A stretch of DNA of 64,000 nt from Mycobacteriales bacterium (GTDB lineage Bacteria > Actinomycetota > Actinomycetes > Mycobacteriales > Mycobacteriaceae), in assembly GCA_018376445.1 (NCBI GenBank), contig JAHABL010000006.1:93245-157244 (forward strand). Reading direction: 5' to 3'. Position 1 is the first letter of the stretch, and each line of letters begins with the position of its first letter. Of this stretch, positions 9,702 to 18,026 are shown one piece after another. The translations under genes were made by a program, and so were the position numbers. Below the pieces are notes generated by a model. It did no database searches, was not told where the DNA came from, and saw nothing but the letters and a program-made list of their open reading frames with translations.

Positions 9702-10706
9702 CTAGCGGAAGAGGCAGGTGTTGTCCCAGATGTGGGTGAAGTTCTGCGGAAGCTCGTTGATGAGGTCTTCATTGTCGGTGACGACGATGGTGTCCCGCCG
9801 CTTCGCCACATTCTCCAATACCATCTTCTGCACGAGGGACGCCGAGTCGCTTTCTGCGTCGAGGGTGTGGAAGTAGCTTTGGGCGGTGTAGGGCAGTGCG
9901 TGGTCTTCCTGTGCACCCACAATTTTTCCACCGAGTACGACGGTGCAGTGGGCAGTCCAGTAGAAGCCGGGTTCGTCCACGATGTTGGCGTAGCCGTCTT
10001 CGTCGATGAAGTCCATGTTGTGGCGGCGACGCCACACCCAGGGGCGACTCTTCGCAATTTTCCCCAGCATATGGTCGGCTTTGCTGCGTCGGCTCTGCCA
10101 CCAGTGGGTGTCGCGGCCGGCATAGACGGATTCGCCGTCCACAATGAGGTCCGCTTCGATGGTCTGAAGCCCGGTCCAGGCGTGGGCGAACCCGGGGATG
10201 AGTTCGAGTTGGGAGACGTCGTCTTCGGAGAGCCAGGCGAGTTCTTCGGATTCTTCGTCTGCTTCGTAGTCGGCAGGTGCGTTGAGGTCGGCGACGACGG
10301 TGGTGTAGGTCCACAGGCCGCGTTCCATGTCGACGCGTTCGAAGTAGCGGTCACCGTTGCGGGCAACGCGGTCTCCGAGGGGGTTGAAGTCGCGGGTGAG
10401 GCGTTTGATGTAGTGCATGCCGGCGGTGGGTCCGTACCAGCGGGCGCGGGCAGGGTCGACGGTAATGTGGGTTTCTTCGTAGACTTCCCGAAGGGCTCCG
10501 GTTACTGGAGTTTCGTGGGAGTCGATGGCGCCGCCAGGGAGACCCCACGTGCCGCCGGCGTTGGTCCATTGTGCGCGGTGCTGCATGAGAATGAGGGGGG
10601 TGCCGTCTTCAGCGGGGGCACGGAGGAGAAGTCCGGCTGCGCCGAAAACCCCCCAGCGATGCTCGTCTTGGGGGCCAATGCACATTCCATCGCCATCATG
10701 ATCCAC
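9702..10706 (-). CDS. Nudix hydrolase with long C-terminal extension
   Basis: Predicted nucleoside-diphosphate-linked hydrolase. The Nudix box (G-x5-E-x7-REVYEE) lies at about residues 58-80, after WGLPGG. The Nudix fold should end near residue 165, yet the protein runs to 334: the rest carries several tryptophans and acidic stretches (TGLQTIEADLIVDGES, HTLDAES, DTIVVTDNEDL) and I do not recognise it as a named domain. The second half may be a separate C-terminal domain typical of some actinobacterial Nudix proteins. GTG 10706 is preceded by GTAGG; an ATG at 10685 is an alternative. Confidence 0.82.
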   Translation of the reverse strand: MDHDGDGMCIGPQDEHRWGVFGAAGLLLRAPAEDGTPLILMQHRAQWTNAGGTWGLPGGAIDSHETPVTGALREVYEETHITVDPARARWYGPTAGMHYIKRLTRDFNPLGDRVARNGDRYFERVDMERGLWTYTTVVADLNAPADYEADEESEELAWLSEDDVSQLELIPGFAHAWTGLQTIEADLIVDGESVYAGRDTHWWQSRRSKADHMLGKIAKSRPWVWRRRHNMDFIDEDGYANIVDEPGFYWTAHCTVVLGGKIVGAQEDHALPYTAQSYFHTLDAESDSASLVQKMVLENVAKRRDTIVVTDNEDLINELPQNFTHIWDNTCLFR

Positions 10707-10899
10707 GATGCCTACTTTACTGGTGAGAGAGGTGGGAGCGGACTATTCGTGGGTTCCGTTCGCTGCTGGCTGCAATTTTACCCCGAAAATGGGGGGAAAT
10801 TACCAGCGACCCCCACCGGAGCGCGTGTGTGGGGGCCGCTGATATCTTGTGACGAACGAGGAGGAGTATCTGCCCTTACTCCATCTCGCACTACTTATA

Positions 10900-10918
10900 T
10901 TAGGGTAGGCTAACCTAC
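10900..10918. promoter_or_regulatory. DtxR/IdeR-type iron box upstream of fprA
   Basis: TTAGGGTAGGCTAACCTAC matches the 19-base DtxR/IdeR consensus (TTAGGTTAGGCTAACCTAA) at 17 of 19 positions, including both palindromic half-sites. It sits about 98 bases upstream of the fprA ATG, where an iron-loaded repressor could block the promoter. Confidence 0.8.
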
Positions 10919-10936
10919 TAGCGCAAGTCCTCTGTT

Positions 10937-10956
10937 AAACTTTTTGAAAAAAGTTT
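10937..10956. repeat. A/T palindrome in the fprA leader
   Basis: AAACTTTTT (10937-10945) and its complement AAAAAGTTT (10948-10956) surround a two-base centre. It lies between the iron box and fprA. It may be part of the promoter or an additional regulator site; function unknown. Confidence 0.4.
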
Positions 10957-11015
10957 TCTTGCCCTCTTCTGTAGAATAGAAACCACAACTGACCTCGAAT
11001 GTAGAAGAAGTGACT

Positions 11016-12437
11016 ATGACCCGACCTATTCGCGTCGCCATCATTGGTTCTGGCCCTGCCGGCATTTACGCCTCGGACTGCCTCATGAAGTCCGCCGCCG
11101 CCCAGGACCCCGGCGTGAGTATTGACATCCTCGAACGCATGCCCGCCCCCTTCGGACTCATCCGCTACGGTGTCGCCCCCGACCACCCGCGCATCAAGGG
11201 CATCGTCAGCTCCCTGCACCAGGTCCTCAACAAGCCTCAGGTGCGCTTCTTCGGCAACGTAGAGTTCGGCACCGACGCCACCCTAGACGACCTGCTCCAG
11301 TACTACGACGGCGTCATCTTCGCCACCGGCGCCAAAGCAGACCGCGCCCTCGACATCCCCGGCATCGACCTGGACGGCTCCTTCGGGGCAGCCGAATTCG
11401 TCGCCTGGTACGACGGTCAGCCGGAATTCCCCCGCGAGTGGCCCCTCGAGGCCGAAAAGGTCGCCGTGGTTGGTGTCGGCAACGTCTCCCTAGACGTCTC
11501 CCGCATCCTCGGCAAGACCGCCGAAGAACTCCTCGTCACCGAGATCCCCGACAACGTCTACGCGGGTCTCAAAGCATCCAAGGTGAAGGAAGTCCACGTC
11601 TTCGGCCGTCGCGGCCCCGCCCAGGCCAAGTACACCCCGGTTGAACTGCGCGAACTCGACCACTCTCCCAACGTCCAGGTACTCGTCGACCCCGAGGACA
11701 TCGACTACGACGAAGCATCCGAGGAAGCCCGCCGCGCCGCCAAGGCAACCGATATGGTGTGCACCACCCTCGAGAACTACGCCATGCGTGACGAGGACCC
11801 CAACCCGAACATCCGCAAGATCTACATTCACCTCTTCGAATCGCCCGTAGAAATCCTGGGCGAAAACGGCAAGGTCGTAGGGCTCCGCACCGAACGCATG
11901 GAGCTCAACGGACAGGGCGGCGTCACCGGCACCGGCAAGATGACGGACTGGGAGGTCGGCCAGGTTTACCGCGCGGTCGGCTACCTGTCCTCTGCTCTGC
12001 CCGGCATCCCCTTCAACCACACGTTGGGCACTATCGACAATGTGGCGGGACGCGTCATCGACCAGACCGGTGAACACATTGCCCCGCTGTACACCACTGG
12101 CTGGGTGAAGCGTGGCCCGGTGGGCCTCATCGGCAACACCAAGTCCGACGCTAACGAGACCGTGCAGAACCTGCTGGACGATTGGGCCAGCGGCAAGCTG
12201 AACGAGCCTGCCCACCCGGCTCCCGAAGAGGCCGAGGCCTGGCTGGATAGCCTGCCGAAGAAGGTCACCGACTGGTCCGGCTGGTACCGTCTGGATGCCC
12301 ACGAGAAGCGGCGCGGCGCAGAAGAAGGCCGCGAGCGGAAGAAGATCGTGGAGTGGGAAGAGATGGTTGAGGCTGCTCACGACATGGATATTGAGGACGA
12401 AGCCCAAGCTAACCGCCAAGGCAAGGGCGCACGCTAA
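11016..12437 (+). CDS. fprA: NADPH:ferredoxin/adrenodoxin-type reductase FprA
   Basis: FAD enzyme that moves electrons between NADPH and ferredoxin, feeding cytochromes P450, iron-sulfur assembly and iron release. The FAD site is IGSGPAGIYASD near the N-terminus, the NADP site is VGVGNVSLDVSR, and the C-terminal FAD-contact segment GWVKRGPVGLIGNTKSDA is intact. About 473 residues, close to mycobacterial FprA. I took ATG 11016 (GTG at 11010 is also in frame); the ribosome site is a weak AGAAG. The DtxR-type box upstream predicts derepression under iron starvation. Confidence 0.94.
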   Translation: MTRPIRVAIIGSGPAGIYASDCLMKSAAAQDPGVSIDILERMPAPFGLIRYGVAPDHPRIKGIVSSLHQVLNKPQVRFFGNVEFGTDATLDDLLQYYDGVIFATGAKADRALDIPGIDLDGSFGAAEFVAWYDGQPEFPREWPLEAEKVAVVGVGNVSLDVSRILGKTAEELLVTEIPDNVYAGLKASKVKEVHVFGRRGPAQAKYTPVELRELDHSPNVQVLVDPEDIDYDEASEEARRAAKATDMVCTTLENYAMRDEDPNPNIRKIYIHLFESPVEILGENGKVVGLRTERMELNGQGGVTGTGKMTDWEVGQVYRAVGYLSSALPGIPFNHTLGTIDNVAGRVIDQTGEHIAPLYTTGWVKRGPVGLIGNTKSDANETVQNLLDDWASGKLNEPAHPAPEEAEAWLDSLPKKVTDWSGWYRLDAHEKRRGAEEGRERKKIVEWEEMVEAAHDMDIEDEAQANRQGKGAR

Positions 12438-12480
12438 CAGCATTTCCACCAGACATCTCTCATCAGTGAAGGAGCGAGAT

Positions 12481-13035
12481 ATGACTACTGCTGTTGTTGT
12501 TCTTATTGATGGTTTCGAGGAGATTGAAGCTCTGGCCACCGTGGATATTCTGCGGCGCGGCGGAGTGGACGTCACCACCGCTTCCCTGACCGATTCACAG
12601 GTGGTGACGGGTGGCCACAACATTCCGGTACAGGCGGACGCAATGTTCGCCGACGTGGATGCGCAGGGCGCGGATGTGCTCATCATCCCCGGTGGTACCA
12701 CCGCATTCGACGATCACGAAGGCCTAAAGAAGGAAGTCGTGGCCCGCGCAGAGGCCGACAAGTATGTGGCCGCGATCTGCGCTGCCCCCATGGTGCTGGG
12801 TGGGCTGGGCTTGCTGAAGGGCAAGAACGCAACCTGCTACCCGGGTTTCGAGAAGTACTGCGAGGGTGCAGTCATTCTGGATGCTCCCGCGGTGGTGGAT
12901 GGCAAGATCATCACCGGCCATGGCCCCGGCTGGGCGCTGGAGTTCGCGCTGTCTATTCTGGCTGAGGTGGTCTCGGTGGAGAAGTCGGCCGAGGTTCGCA
13001 GTGGACTGCTGCTGGATGGCCCCAACGTTCCCTAG
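12481..13035 (+). CDS. DJ-1/PfpI family protein (YajL/ThiJ-like)
   Basis: 184-residue flavodoxin-like protein of the DJ-1 superfamily. The conserved glutamate is in LIDGFEEIEA and the nucleophile-elbow cysteine in AAICAAPMVLG, with the C-terminal TGHGPGWALEFAL helix typical of the family. Proteins of this group are linked to oxidative stress protection and repair or chaperone activity; the exact activity here is not certain. ATG 12481 has AAGGAG upstream. It lies 43 bases after fprA and is probably cotranscribed, so it may share the iron-responsive promoter. Confidence 0.88.
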   Translation: MTTAVVVLIDGFEEIEALATVDILRRGGVDVTTASLTDSQVVTGGHNIPVQADAMFADVDAQGADVLIIPGGTTAFDDHEGLKKEVVARAEADKYVAAICAAPMVLGGLGLLKGKNATCYPGFEKYCEGAVILDAPAVVDGKIITGHGPGWALEFALSILAEVVSVEKSAEVRSGLLLDGPNVP

Positions 13036-13120
13036 CAGAGCTTCTCACAGAGCGCCGAACGGAGATCCATCCTGATCCGGTGCCCTTCGCGCGCCGCCGT
13101 CCTGATAGCTTCATCACCAT

Positions 13121-13156
13121 ACGACCCTGGTAGCACATGCTGCCAGGGTCGTTTGT
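13121..13156. terminator. Bidirectional terminator
   Basis: A stem of about 14 base pairs, ACGACCCTGGTAGC against GCTGCCAGGGTCGT with one G-T pair and a four-base loop, followed by TTTGTGG. It lies between the convergent DJ-1 gene and recR. Confidence 0.75.
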
Positions 13157-13208
13157 GGTTGGGTGCGGAGAGTGCGGAGCGGGGGTGGTTAAGGGCCGCT
13201 CGCCGTGC

Positions 13209-13841
13209 TTAGAGGATGCTGCGGCGCCCTTGGAGGGCACGGCCGAGGGTGAGTTCGTCGGCGAACTCGATGTCCCCACCCATGGACAGGCCGGTGGCCA
13301 GGCGGGTGATGGTGAGGTCGGGGAAGTCTTTGAGGATGCGGGCCAGGTAGCTGGCGGTGGCTTCGCCGACGGTATTGGGGTTGGTGGCCAGGATTACTTC
13401 GCTGATGTGGATAGTGGTGGGGTCCCCGTTGTGGTCTTCAACGGGCTGGCCGATGCGGGTGAGGAGGTTGCGGATGTTGAGTTGGTCGGGGCCGATGCCT
13501 TTAAGGGGGTCGAGTGCGCCACCGAGGACGTGGTAGCGGCCATGGAATTCGCGGGTGCGTTCAATGGCTTGCACGTCTTTGGATTCTTCGACGACGCAGA
13601 TGACGTCGAGGTCTCGTTTGGGGTCGGCGCAGATGCTGCAGGTGTCGGTTTCGGAGACGTTGCCGCAGATGTGGCAGTAGGTGACGCCGTTGCGGAGGGC
13701 GGCAACGGCATTGGCAAGGCGGTCGATAGTCTCTGGCTCTTGGTTGAGGAGGTGGAAGGCGATGCGTTGGGCGCCTTTGGGCCCGACTCCGGGGAGACGT
13801 CCGAGCTCGTCGATGAGGTTTTGGACGGGTCCTTCGTACAC
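13209..13841 (-). CDS. recR: Recombination mediator RecR
   Basis: Works with RecF/RecO to load RecA at gapped DNA. 210 residues: N-terminal helix-hairpin-helix (LGRLPGVGPKGAQRIAFHLL), a four-cysteine zinc finger (CHICGNVSETDTCSICAD), a Toprim domain (ICVVEESKDVQAIE) and the conserved C-terminal ATGLSMGGDIEFADE. GTG 13841 overlaps the dnaX stop by one base (TAGTG), and the ribosome site lies inside the end of dnaX. The nucleoid-associated ybaB/ebfC gene that usually sits between dnaX and recR is missing. Confidence 0.97.
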   Translation of the reverse strand: MYEGPVQNLIDELGRLPGVGPKGAQRIAFHLLNQEPETIDRLANAVAALRNGVTYCHICGNVSETDTCSICADPKRDLDVICVVEESKDVQAIERTREFHGRYHVLGGALDPLKGIGPDQLNIRNLLTRIGQPVEDHNGDPTTIHISEVILATNPNTVGEATASYLARILKDFPDLTITRLATGLSMGGDIEFADELTLGRALQGRRSIL

Positions 13842-16171
13842 TACTTATCCTCCAAGAGCGTGGCGCCCAGGGTTTCTTGCAGGCGTTCAATGGCGATGTC
13901 GACGGCGCTGCGGTGGTCGAGATTCTGCTGGGTGGGGTCGGCGGCGTCGGCCAACATTTCGGCCAGGGCGTCCTCGTCGCTGGAGCCGCTGTCCTCCGTC
14001 TGCCCACTGGGAACCTGCCCACTGGGAACCTGACCGCTGGGTGGCGGATCACTGGATGACGGATCACTGTGCGACGGCATACCGGGGGCGGGTGCAGCAC
14101 CGTTCGCGGGTGCCGCACTACCGGCTGGTGTGGTGACGGCCTGCGGGCCGGTGGGGGTGCCGGCTGCTGAGGTTGCGGTGGCGGGGGCAGCCTTGCTGGA
14201 GCGCCGAGGGACCTTCGGCGCGGTGAACTTATGGGCTTTTCCCGCTGTCCCGCCCCCGTTCTGGGGTGCGGGGGAGTTGGCGGCTCCGCGGGCGGCATCC
14301 TGGCCGGTGAGGCAACGCACATGCACCTGCACACCCATTGTTTGGGCGATTGCCTCGGTGAGGATAGTGAGGTGACGTGGTTCGTTGATGCGGCTGACCA
14401 GTGGGCCAGAGGTGTGGCTGATGGACAGTTGGGCACTGTCGGGCTGGTAGTCGATGACGCGGGCGGTGGCCAGCATGACGTCGAGGGTGCGGGAGGCAGG
14501 CCGGACAGCGTTGCGGATGGCGACCCACTGGGAGGAGAAATCCTCTGCCGTGAAGTCGGCGGCAGCAACCGCAGCGGGGGACGCCTGCTCTTCTGGCGTA
14601 CTGGACGCGGGAGCTGATGCGGGAGCTGATGTAGCAGCCGCAGAAGCCGTCGCGGCCTCTTCCGAGGGTTCATTAGCGGGTTCAGGGGTGACGGGGGCCC
14701 GCCGCGGGGAGGCACCACTACTTCTCTGCAGGTCGGCACTGGTACTCCCCTGCTGGGAGGCAGCCTTCTTCTTGGCTTGACGCTCCGCCATCAGGGCGCG
14801 GGCGCGGGCGGCACCTTCGGCAGCACTATGGGCGGCCTCGGCTCGGGACACCCGGGGGGCGGGCGAATCCTCCTCCGGGGCGGCGAAGCCCACAGGTTCG
14901 ACTCCTCCGTCACCGGCCATATCGCCGGCATCCCCCGTGACCATCGCAGTGGCGGTGCCGTCACCCTGCCGAGCAGCATCAGCAGACTGCGGTACCGAAG
15001 AGGTGGGGGAAATCCGTGACCCCACACCACGTTCCAGCTGCTCTACCCGCTGTAGCAGCGCCTCGTAGGAGTCGTCGACGGCGGGCAGCAGCATCCGGGC
15101 AGCCATAATCTCCAGCAACAGCCGCGGGGAGGTGGCACCGCGCATGTCATTGAGGCCGGTGCTCAGTACATCGGCGAAGCGGGTGGCGGTGGCGGGGCCA
15201 AGTTCCTTCGCCTGGGCGAGCATCCGCTCCATCTGGTCGGCGGGGGCATCAACCAGCCCAGAATCCGCCGCGTCCTGCACGGACTGCAGCATAATGAGGT
15301 CGCGGAAGCGGTCCAGCAGGTCGCTGGTGAAACGGCGCGGGTCGTGCCCAGCAGAAATAACACGCTCGATGGTGCTGAACATGCCCGGCCGGTCCGCCGT
15401 AGCCAAGGCCTCCACCGCATCATCAATTAGGGCAATGTCGGTGGCCCCCAGGAGTGCCAGCGCATTGTGGTAGGTAATGCCCTCGGACCCAGACCCGGCC
15501 AACAGCTGATCCAGCACCGACAGTGCGTCACGTGGGGAGCCGCCACCGGCACGAATAACCAGCGGGTAGACCGCCGGATCCACCTTCACCCCTTCCTGCT
15601 CGCAGATACGCTCCAACAGGCCGCGCATGGCGTTGGGAGCGAGCAGGCGGAACGGATAGTGGTGCGTACGAGACTTAATAGTGGGGAGGACCTTCTCCGG
15701 CTCCGTGGTGGCGAAGATAAAAATGAGGTGCTCCGGCGGCTCCTCCACGATCTTCAGCAGGGCGTTGAAGCCAGCGGAGGTGACCATATGCGCCTCGTCA
15801 ATGATGAAGACGCGGTAGCGGGACTCGGCGGGGGCGTAGAAGGCGCGGTCGCGCAGGTCGCGGGCATCATCCACACCTCCGTGGGAGGCGGCATCCAGCT
15901 CGGTGACGTCGAGGTTGCCGGAACCGCCCGGCGCCAATGCGAGGCAGGAGGGGCACTTCCCGCAGGGAGTGCTGGTGGGGCCTTCAGCGCAGTTGAGGGA
16001 GCGGGCGAGGATGCGGGCGGAGGAGGTTTTACCGGTACCGCGTGGGCCGGAGAACAAGTAGGCATGGTTAATGTGGCCGCTGTCCAGGGCCTGCATCAGC
16101 GGTTCAGTTACATGCTCTTGCCCGACTACTTCCGCGAAGGTAGCGGGACGGTACTTATGGTAAAGCGCCAC
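13841..16171 (-). CDS. dnaX: DNA polymerase III subunit gamma/tau
   Basis: Clamp-loader ATPase of the replisome. Residues 1-370 form the conserved AAA+ part: Walker A GPRGTGKTSSARI, zinc module C-x(n)-CGKCPSC, DEAH-type box IDEAHM, and sensor 1 ATTEPEK. The remaining about 400 residues are Ala/Pro/Ser-rich with a short tau-type helical segment (DFTAEDFSSQWVAIRNAV) and SGQVP repeats near the C-terminus. 776 residues, long as in other actinobacteria. The start is GTG 16171 with a weak GTAGG site. It is coupled to recR downstream. Confidence 0.96.
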   Translation of the reverse strand: MALYHKYRPATFAEVVGQEHVTEPLMQALDSGHINHAYLFSGPRGTGKTSSARILARSLNCAEGPTSTPCGKCPSCLALAPGGSGNLDVTELDAASHGGVDDARDLRDRAFYAPAESRYRVFIIDEAHMVTSAGFNALLKIVEEPPEHLIFIFATTEPEKVLPTIKSRTHHYPFRLLAPNAMRGLLERICEQEGVKVDPAVYPLVIRAGGGSPRDALSVLDQLLAGSGSEGITYHNALALLGATDIALIDDAVEALATADRPGMFSTIERVISAGHDPRRFTSDLLDRFRDLIMLQSVQDAADSGLVDAPADQMERMLAQAKELGPATATRFADVLSTGLNDMRGATSPRLLLEIMAARMLLPAVDDSYEALLQRVEQLERGVGSRISPTSSVPQSADAARQGDGTATAMVTGDAGDMAGDGGVEPVGFAAPEEDSPAPRVSRAEAAHSAAEGAARARALMAERQAKKKAASQQGSTSADLQRSSGASPRRAPVTPEPANEPSEEAATASAAATSAPASAPASSTPEEQASPAAVAAADFTAEDFSSQWVAIRNAVRPASRTLDVMLATARVIDYQPDSAQLSISHTSGPLVSRINEPRHLTILTEAIAQTMGVQVHVRCLTGQDAARGAANSPAPQNGGGTAGKAHKFTAPKVPRRSSKAAPATATSAAGTPTGPQAVTTPAGSAAPANGAAPAPGMPSHSDPSSSDPPPSGQVPSGQVPSGQTEDSGSSDEDALAEMLADAADPTQQNLDHRSAVDIAIERLQETLGATLLEDK

Positions 16172-16424
16172 GCATTAGAGCCTACCCGGCTGGTGCGACA
16201 AACGGGATTATTAGGGTTGCCGGCCTCGCCACCTGGGCTTTAGCCGGCACCGTCACCGGCCAAAAATTTTTTAAAGTTTTTTCAAAAGGTGCCGAAAGCA
16301 CTGTTACCGCAGGTGGAATAGGGTTTTTAGGGGTTGATGGGTCCCTGTGGGGAAAGTAGCTCCCCCATGAGCCGCACACATCCTCCATACTGTGCGCACT
16401 TCTAGACCACCCAGGAGTAAAAGC
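16172..16424. promoter_or_regulatory. Divergent promoter region of dnaX and the MinD-like gene
   Basis: 253 bases, unusually A/T-rich in the middle (AAAAATTTTTTAAAG then TTTTTTC). A short GCCGG/CCGGC hairpin precedes this tract. Promoters for both divergent genes must be here; no known operator was recognised. Confidence 0.35.
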
Positions 16425-17924
16425 ATGGTTTATTCAGGATTCGGTGGCGAGCAACAGAATGCCCAGCCCACACCACCCAGCGGCGAGACCTCTCCTCTCT
16501 CCGCCTACCCGCCAGCCCCCGACGGGTCTCCTACCGCTCCCGACGGCTCCCCTACAGCCCCCGACGAGTTTCCCGCAGCTCCCCCAGTTAATCCTGAACC
16601 CGCCGAACGTCCCTTCCTCCTCCCCGACGACGTTGACGAACCGGCCCCCTTCCCCGACTCATTCGAAGCCGCCTTCCCGGCCGCGCACAAAAACACCACG
16701 CCCCCGCCCTTCGTCAACCCCTACACCCCTTACCTGGGAGGCGACGGTTTCCCCGGTAGCACCGGTGCCCCCGGCATGGGGGACGTCCCCGCGGGCAACA
16801 TGGCCGGCACGGGAGGCATAGCCAGCATGGGAGCCATGGGAGCCATGGGAGGCCCCACAAGTGCGTTAGGTGTCGGCATGCCCGGAACCACCCCGCCGGG
16901 TGGACTGAATCCGCTCTCCCCCACCTCCACCACCGGAGCTGCCAACAACACCGTCAACAACCTGCAGCTGCTACAACAGAAGAAAGCCACGCCCCGCTCG
17001 GGCTGGCGCAAATTCATCTACAAGGCCACCGGCGGCGCCATCAACCCCGGCCCCTCCTCAGACGAGAAAGAGCTGGAGGCGCTGGAAGAGCGCGTCCGCC
17101 AACCTGTCCGCGGAGACTACCGCATTGCCTGCCTGTCCCTGAAGGGCGGCGTCGGCAAAACCACCACCACTATTGGCTTGGGTTCCACCTTCGCATCCCT
17201 ACGCGGCGACCGCATTATTGCTATCGACGCGAACCCGGACTTGGGCACCCTCGCCCAGCGTGTCCCCCAGCAGACCAACTCAACGGTCCGCGACCTCCTG
17301 GAGGACCCATCCATCCGCCGCTACTCCGATGTGCGCGCCCACACTTCACAGGCCCGCTCCCGCCTGGAAGTGCTGGCCTCGGAATCCGATCCGGCAATTA
17401 GCGAAGCGTTCTCGGAGCGAGACTACCGCCGCACCATCGACATTCTGCAATCCTTCTACAACATCATTCTCACCGACTGCGGTACCGGCCTGATGCATGA
17501 CGCTATGCGCGGCGTGCTCGACCTGGCCGATTCCCTGGTGCTGGTCTCGTCACCCGCCATTGACGGTGCACGAAGCGCCTGGGCCACTCTAAATTGGTTG
17601 GACGCCCACGGCTACCAGCATTTGGTGGAGCGCACCGTGGTGGCGATCTGCTCCAGCCGGGCCGGCTCCGCCAGCATTGATATGGACCAGCTGCGGGCAA
17701 CGTTCAACCAGCGCTGCGCCGCCGTCCACCTGATTCCCTTCGATGAGCATCTGGCGGAGGGCGCAGAGGTGGATATTGACCAGATGAGTAAGGGCGCCTG
17801 CCGCGCCTTCATTGAGCTTGCCGCTTCCGTGGCGGACGGGTTTTCACAAACTCTCGTCCCGTCCAGTGTGAACCGGCGGGAGAAGCATCACCCGGAGGGA
17901 CCAGCCACTACCATGCACCCTTAG
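16425..17924 (+). CDS. MinD/ParA-like ATPase with proline-rich N-terminus
   Basis: 499-residue P-loop ATPase. Residues 1-190 are low-complexity Pro/Gly/Thr, with SPTAPDG repeats; the deviant Walker A motif KGGVGKTTT starts at about Lys240, followed by IIAIDANPDLGTLAQRV (switch I/Walker A') and LTDCGTGLMHDAM (switch II). This layout matches the EspI/Rv0530-type MinD-like proteins of mycobacteria, some of which belong to type VII (ESX) loci, rather than chromosome-partition ParA; there is no parB beside it. ATG 16425 lies eight bases after AGGAG. The partner system in this window is unknown, though PPE-like genes lie at the right edge. Confidence 0.82.
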   Translation: MVYSGFGGEQQNAQPTPPSGETSPLSAYPPAPDGSPTAPDGSPTAPDEFPAAPPVNPEPAERPFLLPDDVDEPAPFPDSFEAAFPAAHKNTTPPPFVNPYTPYLGGDGFPGSTGAPGMGDVPAGNMAGTGGIASMGAMGAMGGPTSALGVGMPGTTPPGGLNPLSPTSTTGAANNTVNNLQLLQQKKATPRSGWRKFIYKATGGAINPGPSSDEKELEALEERVRQPVRGDYRIACLSLKGGVGKTTTTIGLGSTFASLRGDRIIAIDANPDLGTLAQRVPQQTNSTVRDLLEDPSIRRYSDVRAHTSQARSRLEVLASESDPAISEAFSERDYRRTIDILQSFYNIILTDCGTGLMHDAMRGVLDLADSLVLVSSPAIDGARSAWATLNWLDAHGYQHLVERTVVAICSSRAGSASIDMDQLRATFNQRCAAVHLIPFDEHLAEGAEVDIDQMSKGACRAFIELAASVADGFSQTLVPSSVNRREKHHPEGPATTMHP

Positions 17925-17946
17925 GCTGGCCCTTGGTGATGTGAGG

Positions 17947-17985
17947 AAAGCCCCGGTCATATTGGAGAGTACGACCGGGGCTTTC
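17947..17985. terminator. Strong terminator
   Basis: A perfect 12-base-pair stem AAAGCCCCGGTC/GACCGGGGCTTT with a 14-base loop, followed by CTGCTATTTCTTT. Works for both convergent genes around it. Confidence 0.85.
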
Positions 17986-18026
17986 TGCTATTTCTTTATG
18001 TACTTGTGGGGGCTGCGTGAGTTGAG

